The position numbers and the translations under genes are program-made. DNA of 64,000 nt from Camarhynchus parvulus (taxonomy: Eukaryota; Chordata; Aves; Passeriformes; Thraupidae), in contig NC_044584.1 in assembly GCF_901933205.1 (NCBI RefSeq), positions 9,403,001-9,467,000 on the forward strand, given 5' to 3'. Position 1 is the first letter of the stretch. Each line of letters opens with the position of its first letter. This document shows positions 37,749-49,569 of the stretch, one piece after another. The notes under the pieces were generated by a model. The model saw nothing but the letters and a program-made list of their open reading frames with translations. It was not told the DNA's origin and searched no databases.

Positions 37749-39569
37749 ATGTCTTCAGTAATTCTGACAATCCAGGTCTAGCAATCCCATGTGGGAACAC
37801 TTCCAGGGAGCCAGGCTGTTTCCTCAGCAGAGATTGTGACTACTGAGAATTATTAGAAATCTTGCTCCAACATGAAGTATTCACAAACACTGGAAAAAGG
37901 CATTTAAATATACAACTTCCTGAAAAGTAGGAGAGGTGAGATTCAACTGGTTTTCTTTTTAGAGAGAAAACCCCAAATCATCTTCTCTAAAGTATGTGTT
38001 GAGCTTTTGAAAATCTTCTTCCCCCTCCTCCCTGCCCATCCCTACAATAAGTACAATTGTTAGACAAGCCAGGTCTTTGTGCTCCAAATTTAATACATAG
38101 TTTTTGACCCATGGAGTGATAAGCTGGAAAATAAATGGCTGGATTTTCCCCAGTGTTGAAGAACTCCTTTCAGATTGACTTGGGAACTTGCCTATTCTCG
38201 TCTGCCCACCTGGCTTTCACTTTGATATCCCTAACATTATCATAACTTTTATTATGTTTGCATGTCAGTCATGCCTTCTTCCCTAAATTACTTTCATTTA
38301 TACATCCTCTCCTGCTATTTGGCCTCATCATCATCTAAGATTTAAGGTGAAAAAGTTCCTTCCATTTGACAGGGTGGGAGGTGGAAATTACTATGTGAAC
38401 AGTAAACTACAGGTTACATAAATAATGTGTCATTGTATATCACCCAGTGGAGCCTTAAATCAATTCATTAGTTTGTATAAAGCCTTTGTCTGCTTTTTAA
38501 CTGCATCATATCCAAGTTGATTGCACATTTTTTCTGAGTTTGGCTTTTTTCCTTTCTTTATGTCGTCAGCTTTCAGGATTCTTATATAGCTACGCTGAGT
38601 GTGTTTCTAAAGATTGTTTTTCTTTCTTGAGAGGCTTGGTTTATGTTTTTTCCTCTGCTTCTCGACACATCCCTAGCCTGAGGCAAAAGTGTGCATTTTT
38701 TCATGAAAGGTAGACACAGGGATATTCTTCCCTGTGCATGGAGGGAAAGGCATGCTGAGATATGCTGGATTACTGAGAGGCACTGAGAAGCAGCTGGTTG
38801 ATCCAGAGTGAGCCATTCACTTGCTTTTATGCTGCTTTATAGCAAAAAACCCCAACAAACTATAGTCTGGACTGTACTATACAGATAATTTATAATAACA
38901 CCAAGAGTCTCCTATCCTTTTCATAGGCTAACTTTTTTTTCTTACAGGCATGCCAGAAGAGATTGCTTTTTGGTTGAAGTTGAGATTATGGTAACCCCAA
39001 AGAACCTTGTTTTGGAAGAGGACAGAGTTGAATAATATTTTTTTTACAGTCTTTACTGAAAATCTTAAGAAGATACTAGTTTGGGGAAACAAGAAAGAGA
39101 GAAGCAACATTTTATTACATTGTCAGTAACTGCCCATGCTGAAAACTGGTCTAGCCTGACTGCAAAGCGAAAACAGACATTGCTTTGATACAATGATCAA
39201 TTTTATTATTCCAGCTGAGATTTTTCTCTTTCATTTTTCTGCAGATCTCCTCTGGTCAGTAAATAAGGAACTGTACAAAAGTCCTTTACAATGCAGACTT
39301 GATGTACAACAATATTAAGCAAGAAAATATTCCAACAGTCATGAAACAGCCGTCAAAAGTACTGCTCCTTTTTTCAATCCCTGCAAGAAATCAAAACCTT
39401 TCAAGCAGAGCCAGATTTCAACGAAGGATGGCTGTTTAAAGCAGAGTTGCCAAAAGCCTTGGCTGTGCCTGGACTTTTATTTTAAGTATTTGTACCATTA
39501 AATATTAATATAGGTCAAATAGCTGATCCCCCTGAGCAGATGAAATCTGCACAATGAAAACAAACACAC

Positions 39570-39720
39570 TGTAAAACATGAGCCAACCTTACCCTTAATG
39601 TTACTGCATAAATATGCAAATACAGACCCCGATTTTCCTGAACAAGTTTTCTTATTGACGTTCTGGGAGAACGAGAAGGAAAATATAAAAATTAAATAAT
39701 AGTCACAGCCATGAAACTTT
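39570..39720. promoter_or_regulatory. AT-rich block with inverse octamer
   Basis: ATGCAAAT, the reverse octamer, lies at 39614-39621 within ATAAATATGCAAATAC. It is followed by surviving CpGs (CCCCGATT, TTGACGTTC, GAACGAG) and ATTAAATAATAG. No open frame or repeat. Possible enhancer-like element, by inference only. Confidence 0.15.
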
Positions 39721-41379
39721 TAAGAGCTGATCTGAAGCTCAGTGGCTCAAGGGAGCTTTGCCTCTATTACCTTAAAGAGCTGCAGTGCTGCAGAACCTGC
39801 AGCACACACAGGGAAATCACAATGGTGCCACACAGACAAGGCAATGTCACATTTGACAGCAGATATGTCCTTAAGGACATATGGCAATAGGAATGAAAAA
39901 GAATTTGGAGCAGTTCTGCTCTTTTTTTTTTTACTGGCATTGTCCTGCATAGTTTTACTCCAGGCTCCCAATTTCTGCAGCAATCCTGGCTGCAGCTCAG
40001 CCCAGCCAGGCAGGCTCTGGAGCCAGGAATTGGGGTTTGCACCTTGGACAACTGGTGGTGATGGGAAATATGGGGCATCCTACAAGAATGTGGGAGATAT
40101 CCTTGTTCTGGGACCCTGGTGAGGTCCAGCCATGATGAACTCTTTGTCCAGCTCATGGTCACCATTTTGAGGACTGTTGATAAGGTGCATGAAATAAAAT
40201 CGAAAAGGAGGAGAAAGATGGAAACTGAGAGCTCACTGAATTGATCGGTTTGTGTAGAACCTCAAACATTATTCTGGAGAGGCAGCCATGGGAAGCCTTT
40301 GCTCTTCATCCTTTTTCTCCTTTGTCCCAATCCTCCCAGCTGGCAAAGCTGGAGCTGGGTTGGTGCACTCAGGGCCAGCCTGTGTGCTGGAGGCCTGGCT
40401 GCTCTGGGATGTGCACTTGGAAGTGCTTTGAGTTTGAATTGGGTACAGGAAAAACTTAAAGAAGCTGTGAAAAACACCACGGATCCTTGTTGCTCCTCAG
40501 GAACAGCTCTATTCAAATGATGGCAGTGGCATTGAAAAGTTGTACCTTAAAAATGATGAGTGAAGGTACAAGGGCACTTAAATAATAGTTTAATGATGCT
40601 TAATTCAATGATTTAAGGCTGTCTTTAACAGTGTGAATCCTATCTAGTTCCATGCTTCCAGCAGCTGAAGAGTTAAGGATAATCCTGTTACTGTGAAGGT
40701 TGGAAGCCTTCACAAAAGGAAATATGGATTCCTATAGCCAGAATAGTCTGGTAACACACACAACAGTGAATGCAAAATTCCAATTTCAAATCTTAAAAGT
40801 GAACAGTCCCATGGCCTAAACTGCATTTCACCTTTTTTTTTTTTGGCTGCCATCATGTTTGAGAGCAAATAATACAGAATTACATATATGTACTCCAAAG
40901 AGGTAAAATCTAGATTTGCAGCAGCTGTGAAATGCTCCCACTTTATAAATATAATCAAACCCATAGAAATATTTCCTTCAGAAAGAAAAGTTCAGGTTTC
41001 TCAAAATATGAAGAGAAATATTCCAACTATTAAGTAAAAACATTTACATAAAAATATTGGATTGGGAAGTAAGCTCTGAAAAAATCTAAATATTCATAAA
41101 AATCTCATCTGACAGAAATTTTCCATATAATTTGATTTTTTTTTTGGATACAATCTTTTCACCTTGTTGATATTCTGTATTTAGGGAAACGCTTCTCATT
41201 TCTTGTACTTTGATTAAAATTTTTAATCATGTCTTTCTACTGATGTGCACCATTCTGGAGGCTGCTTCTCAAAATGTAGCCCAAAATGCTCACATTAGAG
41301 TGCTGATGTGAAGGAGACAAAGCAAGCCTGGCTCCAGCCCAAGTGCTGAGCCCTTCCAAAGAACACTGATTGGAGTCAT

Positions 41380-41620
41380 AACCATCCGGCTAAATGGAAG
41401 CTGGTAATTAAAAATATGCAAAAGGCTTTGGAAATAATGTGAATCTCTCTGAATGTGGATTTTGAATATGGGTGTCTCTCACATGGGTAAAGTGGATAAT
41501 TGCCTCCCTATCCTGCCTCTATTCATTGCGAATAATTGAGTTGTTGTCAAACACTTCCAACACTGCCTATCACAATAAATATGAGAAGACAGAGGGGCTC
41601 TTTGAATAATCTCATTTTTT
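41380..41620. promoter_or_regulatory. AT-rich block with TAATTA and ATATGCAAA words
   Basis: GGTAATTAAAAATATGCAAAA (from about 41403) is followed by GGATAATTGCC, ATTGCGAATAATTGAG and ATCACAATAAATATG. The clustering of homeodomain, POU-like and Sox-like words without repeats or open frames resembles known conserved elements in texture. Conservation is untested. Confidence 0.15.
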
Positions 41621-44600
41621 GTGGCTGAGGAAGCTGTTCCTTTTGTACTTGCCTGGGGAATGGCATAGCAACAGGAAATGAGAATGGCAGAAAGAATGGA
41701 GAGAGCACTGCAGACTTGGCTTTATTTTTTTATTTCGTATCTCTACATTGCATCTAAGCCTCCAGCCCCACACCTCTGCTTCTCCAGGGGTTTCCTTTGT
41801 ACAGAACCCCATGGCTTGCTCTCACCAGGAGCAGTGGGATGAGTTGGGTGGGTGGGGACAGTGGGCTGGGGACCAGGGATGTCAGACATCCAAGGGGAGT
41901 TTGGCACTGGTCCCCAGCTAAGGCAGCTGTGGGTGCCTGCCAGAGGAGTGGGGCACATTTGGGTGAGGATTGAAAGGACACCTGCACAGCTCCCTCAGGC
42001 TTCACGATGTCACCAGTGTCACCAAAGCCCTTAGGAGCACACAGGGAACTCGCCTGTATGAGACAAATCAGCCTGACTGATGGAGGGGGTGTCACCACCT
42101 CCAGGCAAGCTCAGGTGCTGCTCTGGGCTTTGCTCTGGTCCTTGGCTCCTGCAGAAGGGCTCAGGTGACACTTTTCATTGCTGTGGCTCCAGCCATGGCC
42201 CTTCTCTTACAGCCCCCAGCTCTGCTTCCCAGCAGCCTGTCCCAAACACCTCCCCCTGCACACCCTTCCACCCCCTGCTCCTTCAGCAGCCTTCCCCAAG
42301 CCCCATTTCCCTCACTGTCACAGCTCTCCACATGCCTCTGCAGTTCCCTTTTCCCCATCTTTTCATCCTTCCCACCCTGCAGCAGACGTTCCCTGCTGGT
42401 TTCCCCTTGCAGTTTCCCTTGTGTTTTGTACCCTTGGACTTCTGCACCGAGGCAGGCAGAGGGTGTGAGCTGGGTGGCTGCAGCACTGGAAAGGTGAGAG
42501 TGGTGCTCCAAGAGATTTGACAGATGGATTTTTTTGCCTCCATTTGAGGCTCACTGGCACACAGTGTGGGAGAGACAAGCCCTTGTCTCAAAGCAGCTGC
42601 AGCAGGTGGTGCCTGCTCCTTTCTGCCCGCTCCTCAAAGGAGCACTGACCTGCATCCCCCCTCTTTCTTACCTCACTTCTGAATTTCAGTTTTGCTCGGG
42701 GTGTGGGCTCTCCAGTCTCTTTCAGGCAGTTTCTGAAATGATAATGCAGGCTGAGCTGGAGGAACAGCCCCAGAAAGAATCTGTCTCACGTCTCCATCCT
42801 CAGATTTTCCTGAGCATCAGGATCCTGCCTGGAGTATTTCTGGACACATGGTGATGAGTTTCTCAAAAATTCCCTTTCACCATTAGGGCCTTGACATTTC
42901 TGCTGCCACCTCTAATGTACGGCAGAGGTTAAGCCAGAGGTGCTGCAGCAGAAAGCTTTGCACACTGCAGCAACCAGAACAAACCTTTGGTATCTGAGGG
43001 CTGATCCAGATGATGCTTTCTAAGGGCTCCTGCCGTCACATGAGCTTTTGCCACAGTAATAATGCAGCAGTGTGAGAGCCCAGAGATGGTTCTGCCTGTG
43101 CAGCATTGCTCTTGTAGTGAATAAGATGCACTTGGGACCTATTACAGTCCCTGGCAATTAGACAGAGTGCAGCATCTCCAAAATGCCATTGTCCAGGCAA
43201 ATTAATTAATGCTGTGCCCCTGGGACAAGGATTGTTCCTGACCTAGCTGAATGTGCTGGCAGTTCTGGGCTGCTGGGGGGAGGAGAGGGGGCTGAGGCCG
43301 CCTCTCACCTGGGCAACTCCATTCTGGAAGCCAAATGACTTCTAGACATGTCAAATGCGTGGCACTGTCACTCCTGGAGCTCAACCAAAGCCTGGCTGAA
43401 GGCAGCAGGCCACAACATCTCTGTCCATGCTGTAATTGTTGGTGTGCTTGAATCAATTCCTGCAGGAACACGGACCATGTAAAATGTGTGAGGCAAACAA
43501 ACCAGAAAGCAGATCAGCTTTGCACTGTCATTTATACTGGAAGAGCAGGCATGTCAAATCCCTTTTCCCACAAATCCCCTTGCTGTAAATCAGTTTTGGA
43601 GCAATGCAGCTGAGTGTCAGGTGCTGTGCTGGTGCTGTGCTCTCAATGACTCTCTGTGCTAAGGGATGTTCTTGAAAGCTGTGCTAAAATAGACCAGGCA
43701 GTTTTGGAAAAGAGAGGTGCGTGTCCAAATAGCTGAAGTGAATGAGTTCATTCTATGTACCAGGGAAATGCACAGTGGGCAAAGAGTGGCCAAAATTATA
43801 GCCCAGGTACTTTCAGAATGTTCTTGGCTGCCTTCACAAGCAGGTGTAAATCTGCTGGATGCATTAAAAGCCAGTGCAATTCAGATGCAAAGTGGGAGCC
43901 TTTGAGGAGTCCTGGAGGAGACAGCCTGGGCTGGAGGAGAGCCTGACTCCTGCTCATTAAAATAGCTGTGCCTGGGAGCTTGCTGGCTCTGGAGGAGAAC
44001 TGGCAGTGCTTCCTGCAGGGAAAGGTGGGCACCATCTCCTGAAAGCAGGTGTAAAGCTCAGAGCACACCCCAAACGTGCACAAGGCATCCTTGGCACTGG
44101 CAGATATCAGCATCATGGAGTTAAAGGACCCTGAGGAAATCTTGAAACAGAGGTGATGAGAAACTTGTGCAGCTCCCTGTTGTCAGAATATCTTTCACTG
44201 GCTTTGTTCTAAGGAACAACACATTGTGTCTGCTGAGCTGGAAGGCCTCATCCCTTTCCACAGCCCTCACTCCAGTTTCTCAGGACTTCTCACCTGGGAA
44301 AGCAGAGTCCCAGGATTTTATCCTGCCCACAAATGATGTGGGAACATTATCAGTCCCCGTTAATACTCTTTAGGGTAAAATACCTCAGTTTTCAATTTGC
44401 TTCTGCTGCCGTCCAGCTTGGCTCGAATGTGTTCAAGCAAGGAGAAGTAGGAGCCAAAGCACCCTGTCTAAATCTTGTGGATTTTGGTAAAATTTAGTTT
44501 TCTTTACTCATTTTTTGAACCGTAAAGATTTACATTGCATTCAGTCGTGTAACTACTCAAATTAAAAACTCAGCTTGGCAGGAATCGCCCCAGAGTCCTT

Positions 44601-45480
44601 TGCTGGCATCTTTCCTGGAATGCCAGCTGTTCCAGAGAAGCAGAGAGGCCAGGTTCTGCTGATTTCCCTTGCCTTGCAGATACCTGCTCCAGATTTGTTT
44701 TTTTAAGAAATAAATTAACATACAGGTGGTTTTTGGGTTGAAAGTCACTGTTTTATTTTTCAGATTGTCAAGTCTGATGCGACATCAGGCCTGGATCCAG
44801 TGAGCATGAGGGAACTGAACTCCAATTTCAGGAAAAAGGTGTGAAGCTCATCTCTGAATTCAGGCACAGGTATTTTGGGACAGGAGTTAAACCAAGGGCT
44901 CTTTTCCTCTGAACTGCAGCTCAAATGAAGAAAGTTCTGCATTGGGAACAGTGATTAGCAGAACTGATTTTATTATGGCAAAAATCCCCCAAACATGGCA
45001 ATGTGAAGTGCCAACATCAAAGCCTGTGAACATTTTCTACTTTTGCATGTTGGAAGTTATATATATTTTTAAATGTTAGACATTTAAAGGGTTTGTATAT
45101 TCTTGATATAGAGCAGAACACAGAGAATTTCTTTGGATTCCTGGGACCACACTCCCCCATAATGCCACTATAAATTAATTGGCTGCATAACCAATACCTC
45201 TGCCTGAAAGTTGTATTTTTGCTTCCCCAAAATGCTCTTAGAATTACTGAGGCATATTGAGTGACTCCCTTTACTGAAAGCTTCTATCACTTAACATATA
45301 TGCAAGAAAATCAGCCCTAAAGTGAGAGAGAGGTTAGTGGGGGAGCAGGAGAGATAACGGTGATAAATTGAAGGAGGGAAGGTTCCAACTAACAAAAGAG
45401 TTACAAAATAAAAAAGATAATGATTCACCATAAGCCCTGTCCGTATCAGGAGTTCCACAGAGAGCCTGCATTTGGAGTGT

Positions 45481-45602
45481 TGGGCTGGAAAAAGCCTTGG
45501 GCAATCTGAGCTGAATTCAGTGTTTTTCCTGCTCTGAGCAGGAGGCTGGACCAGAAATCTCCTGATGTCCCTTCAATCTGAATGGCTCTGTCCTTCTGTG
45601 AG
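45481..45602 (+). mobile_element. CR1 LINE 3' fragment, decayed
   Basis: About 120 bases follow the CR1 end with many substitutions: GGGCAATCTGAGCTGAATTC, CTGCTCTGAGCAGGAGGCTG, a decayed GACCAGAAATCTCC, GATGTCCCTTCAATCT, and CTGTCCTTCTGTGA in place of ATTCTGTGATTCTGTGA. More diverged than the copy near 7.2 kb, so presumably older. No coding capacity. Confidence 0.85.
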
Positions 45603-47100
45603 AAATTGTCATGAGCTGGCTTTTGCCATTTTAAAACAAATGACCAGGTTTTTGGGTTTCTATTAGCAGGAGCTCAGCATTTCTAAACAAATCGCTATTT
45701 TTGGCAGAAGGGGTGGGAGCCAATGTTCACTGGGTGATCCTCAGGGCAGTCCTACACACCTCTGCACAGCTCTGTCACTCCTTTTGAACTCACAACTTTC
45801 GGTACACGTAGTGTGTTAACCTGGAGCAGGTCAGCTCTGTGTGTTTATCCCATGCCCAGGTTTGTCTCAGGAGTATTGCAACCACCTCCTTGACTCCATG
45901 GACAGTAGGGGGACCAGGGTGACCCTCAGCAAGCCGCCTGGATGGAGAGGTCAGCAGACTGACTGAGCAGGCAACTTGTTCTCCACCACCCATCTGCAGC
46001 CTCTGCTCCCCTGAGATGAAGGGGGAACCAATGCAGGTGCTGCTCTGGCTCCCTTCAATGTGCACAAGGCTTTTGCAGCAGCTGCTGCTGAGCCATGGAG
46101 GAACCACTCAAATCCTCTCCCTATTTTCTCCCTGTTTTGTGCTCGATTTTTCACTCTGAATTAAACATGCTGATGGGCTGCATTTGGCAGGATAATAAGC
46201 AAGCAACAGGTTGCGATCTAAATATTTGATTCTGATCACCACTGCCATCACTTTATTGTTGCTGTTGAATGAAGATGTGGGTGAATTCCAGCAGGGAGTT
46301 TACAATCTACCTCTGTGTTAGTAATTACTGATTTGATTTCCAGGTGTCCTGCAGCTGAGTACTCTCATTTCACATTGAAGTCAGATTTTCATCTTTCCTT
46401 GGGAGTTAATTGTGTAACATGCAAACAAGAAATCAGCCATGAAAACATGGAAATTCCCAGGTCTTCATTTCCTCTCTTTTGTTCAAAGTTCTATTGGAAA
46501 GGTGGGGTTGGTTGGACACGGCTGGGACAATGTGTCCAACATGGATTTGTGCAAGCTGAAGCCAACATAAAAAGAAAAAAAAGGTTAAATGCAAGACCTT
46601 GATTCTGAGTGTCACATTACAAAGTCTTGGGGGAAGGAGGATGAACAATTTTCAGTCTCTCTCTGCTCTCCATGCTTATGCAAAAGCCCTGTGCCATACA
46701 TCAGCAGAACTGATCAGGGTGAAGCCATTTCATACCAGAAAAGTTTGACATAACAGCTTTTAAAAGAAGGAAAATTTCTGTCCATCCAGACTGATTAAAT
46801 ATCTCTTCTTCACAGATAAGAACCCTACCTTCAATATGCAGCACTGTCAGCACAACCAAAATGTCAAGAAGATATCGTGAGAAGTACACAGAAAAACGGC
46901 ATGAAATTAATTTTTCATTCCTCAGGATACTTCTTCCCACTGAAGCTATCTATCACCTTTAAAGTGACACTATGACTTTAATGAATGCTTTCTTGCCTTT
47001 GGGGCTGCTTTGGGTAGAAAGGCAGGTAAGGATTAAACAGGAGGATGTCCTTGATGTTGATAAAAATGATGGCTTTCAAATCTGAAATCCACTTGAGCAG
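45603..47100. other. non-coding unique DNA, no gene seen
   Basis: No gene is recognised. The minus-strand frames at 45790-46154 overlap each other and have no recognised domain. The sequence is CpG-poor until it reaches the island-like stretch that follows. Confidence 0.5.
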
Positions 47101-47104
47101 CCTG

Positions 47105-47560
47105 CTGCAGCCGAAGGGACGCACCGGCTCCCTCTCCTAGCGCCGAGTGAAGACAAGAAGAGAGCCCAGAAAAGTGACCCATCCCAGAGGCACTTCAGGC
47201 AGACCTCTGCAAATAGACACTGCCTTGGACACACAGCAGTGACACACAGCCAAGAAGTAGCTGTTCCCTGCTGAGCCCCAGTGCTGTCCCAGATAAAACC
47301 CTGGGCCAGGTTTGTCCCCGAGCGCCTGCTCCGCCTCGCTGCCGCCCCCCACGGCTCCAGCAGGAGTGCTCTCTCTGAGGCCAGCTTTGTGTTGTGCTTG
47401 GCACGCTGTGAGGCCCTGAAAATAATCTCTTGTATTAGCTGAAACCCTCTCATGCCAACTTCGTGATCCCTCTGACATATTTGCTGCCAGCTCTCGGTGT
47501 CAGTGCGTTGGCCCGCGGCTCAAAGCAGTTCCATTTTTCATGCTGCACAATGCGTACCTT
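47105..47560. promoter_or_regulatory. CpG-dense cluster, island-like
   Basis: By eye about 18 CpG dinucleotides lie in roughly 450 bases, in three clumps (47112-47145, 47319-47353 and 47495-47517), whereas most stretches of this size here hold only a few. The middle clump is GC-rich (CCGAGCGCC, CCGCCTCGCTGCCGCC). This is the only island-like region in the window and may be an alternative promoter, a non-coding RNA start, or a hypomethylated regulatory element. Three minus-strand frames are open at once, as expected of GC-rich DNA, and none is recognised. Confidence 0.35.
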
Positions 47561-48837
47561 CTCTCCCTGCATCCCTCTCTAGTGGATGAGCAGGACTTGG
47601 GGAATTTGGCTGCAGCATCTTTTTCCCCAGTAAAGACTGGGGACTGATGGAGAAAATGATCTGTGGTCCCCCACAGTGTGTACCAAAATGGCATGTGGTA
47701 ATTCTCATTCTGATTTCTAAAATGCTGGATAGCAGCCAGTGTCTCTGCTCCTCCAGCCCCATACAAACTCTTTGGGACTGTCAGTTCTCCAAGGCCTTAT
47801 TTGAACAATTCACTGAAAAACTGGAAGGGATAAGGTGATCTGAAAACACAGTGAAATTCTCCAAAAACCCCAGGAAGGTTATTGTGGTTTTTTACCATAT
47901 TAAGCAATAACTCTAGTCCATAGAAAAATACTATCAAAGCATTAAAGAGAATTGAAGAGCTGTCCATATAAAAAATAACCTTATAATCATAATCAGCTGA
48001 GCACACCTTGAATTAAACCTGAGTAGGTGTAGGAAAACAAATGTTTTAATGTCCTCCTGTAACCTCCTTCTGCCAGGTGCCAATTTTCACTCCATCTTTA
48101 GAGAAGCCAGGCGTTTTGCCTAGCTGGGTTTTGCTGGGCATTAACAGAGGTCCAGGCAGGAATCCAGTGTGGACAAGCAAAAAAAGGCCCTTTAGTTGTT
48201 GGGAGGTAGAAACTGGTTCCAGTGCTGTGATGGAGAGGGATTGCGAGGCAGTGAGACCAGACTTTGCTTTGTCCTGCAGAGCTTTAGTGCCCACCAGGCT
48301 GTGCCACAGGGTGCCAGCCATAATCCTGCCAGGCAGTCTGGGACCTGAGGGGCAGAGACAATGGCTGAAAGAGCAAGTTTTGTGGTAACAGCAGCAAAAC
48401 TCAAAGCAACAGAAGGGAGGAAAGCATCACAACGGTGAAAAATAGAAGGTGGCTGCAGGTATGGCACAAAGATGTGAGGAGCCTTGGTGACCACACAGCG
48501 TTGGACATGCACCTGCAGAGCAGCCCAAGCCATTCATCAGCTGCAAAATGGAACAGCATCTGTGCTTTTCCTTCAGCTCAGACTGCCTCCTTGTATTTGA
48601 GCCCATCACTGAGTATTTTGCTGCAATGGATGAGATATCTCAGGTGGCGTTTCACGGATGCAACACAAACAGTGAGAGGTGTCCAGGGCTGGAAAAATTC
48701 TTCTGACTTAGCATCTCAGCTGTCTTTCATAGTTTTGATACTTTTCTATCAATTACCATTTGGTCACCTAAATGAAGAGATCAATCTCAATTTTGTCCCC
48801 ACATGGGGAAATTTTTGCTATTTCCATTTTGTCTACA
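47561..48837. other. non-coding unique DNA, no gene seen
   Basis: Nothing is recognised. The 187-codon plus-strand frame at 48435-48998 runs from this unique sequence into the family 2 repeat without any known domain, so I regard it as a chance open frame. Confidence 0.5.
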
Positions 48838-49023
48838 AAATAAAAGCAAACTGTAATTTATTTTTTGCGGACAAAATGGGTTTGGGTTCTTTCACTTTTC
48901 TTTTGGCATTCCTTCCTGTTGACAGCATGATTTGCACAAAATTACATTCTGTTGATAAAAATGTGCTGAAATGTCTTTTGGTTTCATTGACTGAATGATT
49001 TGCAGTAAGAGGTTTGACAAAAT
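48838..49023 (-). repeat. ancient dispersed repeat, family 2, copy A
   Basis: Read on the minus strand, this segment aligns to 51651-51800 on the plus strand. The best part, TTTTTATCAACAGAATGTAA and what follows, matches about 26 of 32 bases of copy B. The alignment continues through an AGGAAT-GCCA-AAG block and, after a gap of about 20-25 bases, a GTCC-AAAAATAAAT block. Several degenerate TTGTCRACAAAATG-like words recur within and just beyond it (near 48830, 48871, 48919, 48949 and 49012). The pair lies in opposite orientations about 2.7 kb apart. Family not recognised. Confidence 0.6.
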
Positions 49024-49531
49024 GCATGTTGTCGACAGAATGAAATGGGGCGGGAGGAGGAAAGAATATACTTCAGACATATGGAGCAAGCAGCTACACA
49101 CTCTCTTGGTTTGTTAAAAAACCCTGCTCAGAGTCTATCAGGAAGAATTTTGTGGGATTCAGATAAGACAACGGTTACTTTGGAAAAAATCTCATTTGCA
49201 CAGACACATCTGGCAGTGGGGAAAGGCATAAAGAAAGTTAACGGGTGCAGAGTTTGGCCAGAGATCATTGCAAGTGCTGTTCTGCTTCCTTAGATGTCTT
49301 TCTATCCAAATAAATTTCCTCCATTAAGTTTACAGATTTCCTCATGCAGCTTTTAAGGGAATACTTGTACTGGAAATGAACAAGACAGGGAAAAGAAGTA
49401 TGTTAAAATTTATGAAAACATCTGTTGGAAGTTCTGAGAAAGATGCTTTTGTTTTAATCATCTAAGCAAGACTGATGGATTTTATCAGAGTTAAGTACTG
49501 AAGAGTCCCAAATGGGCTCTTTATCCCAAAG

Positions 49532-49569
49532 GCAAAGCACTTGAGCATATGCCCAATTTTAAGCATGTG
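49532..49569 (-). repeat. ancient dispersed repeat, family 1, copy 2
   Basis: On the minus strand this reads CACATGCTTAAAATTGGGC then ATATGCTCAAGTGCTTTGC. It matches the copy at 25278 in about 27 of 38 positions without gaps. It shows the same TGCTTAAA / GCATATGCTCAAG / CTTTGC order. No flanking homology beyond the core was clear by eye. Confidence 0.55.

Larger units (their letters stand above)
36704..45480. other. non-coding DNA, GC-richer near 41.8-42.9 kb
   Basis: No gene is recognised. Between about 41800 and 42850 the sequence becomes GC-rich without becoming CpG-rich, which yields many overlapping open frames on both strands. T-runs occur at 40841-40851 and 41138-41146. Possible regulatory blocks at 39570-39720 and 41380-41620 are listed separately. 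Confidence 0.5.

Noticed and set aside
42080..42591. Cluster of long overlapping frames on both strands
   Set aside because: The region is GC-rich and stop-poor. Three plus frames and several minus frames are open together, which real genes rarely show. The encoded sequences are low in complexity.
47076..47478. Three overlapping minus-strand frames in the CpG cluster
   Set aside because: Simultaneous openness follows from GC richness; none resembles a known protein. Only the CpG density itself was kept as an observation.
48435..48998. 187-codon plus-strand frame, the longest non-microsatellite ORF
   Set aside because: It crosses from unique sequence into an old repeat, has no known domain and shows no clear start context. 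A chance frame of this size is possible in 64 kb.
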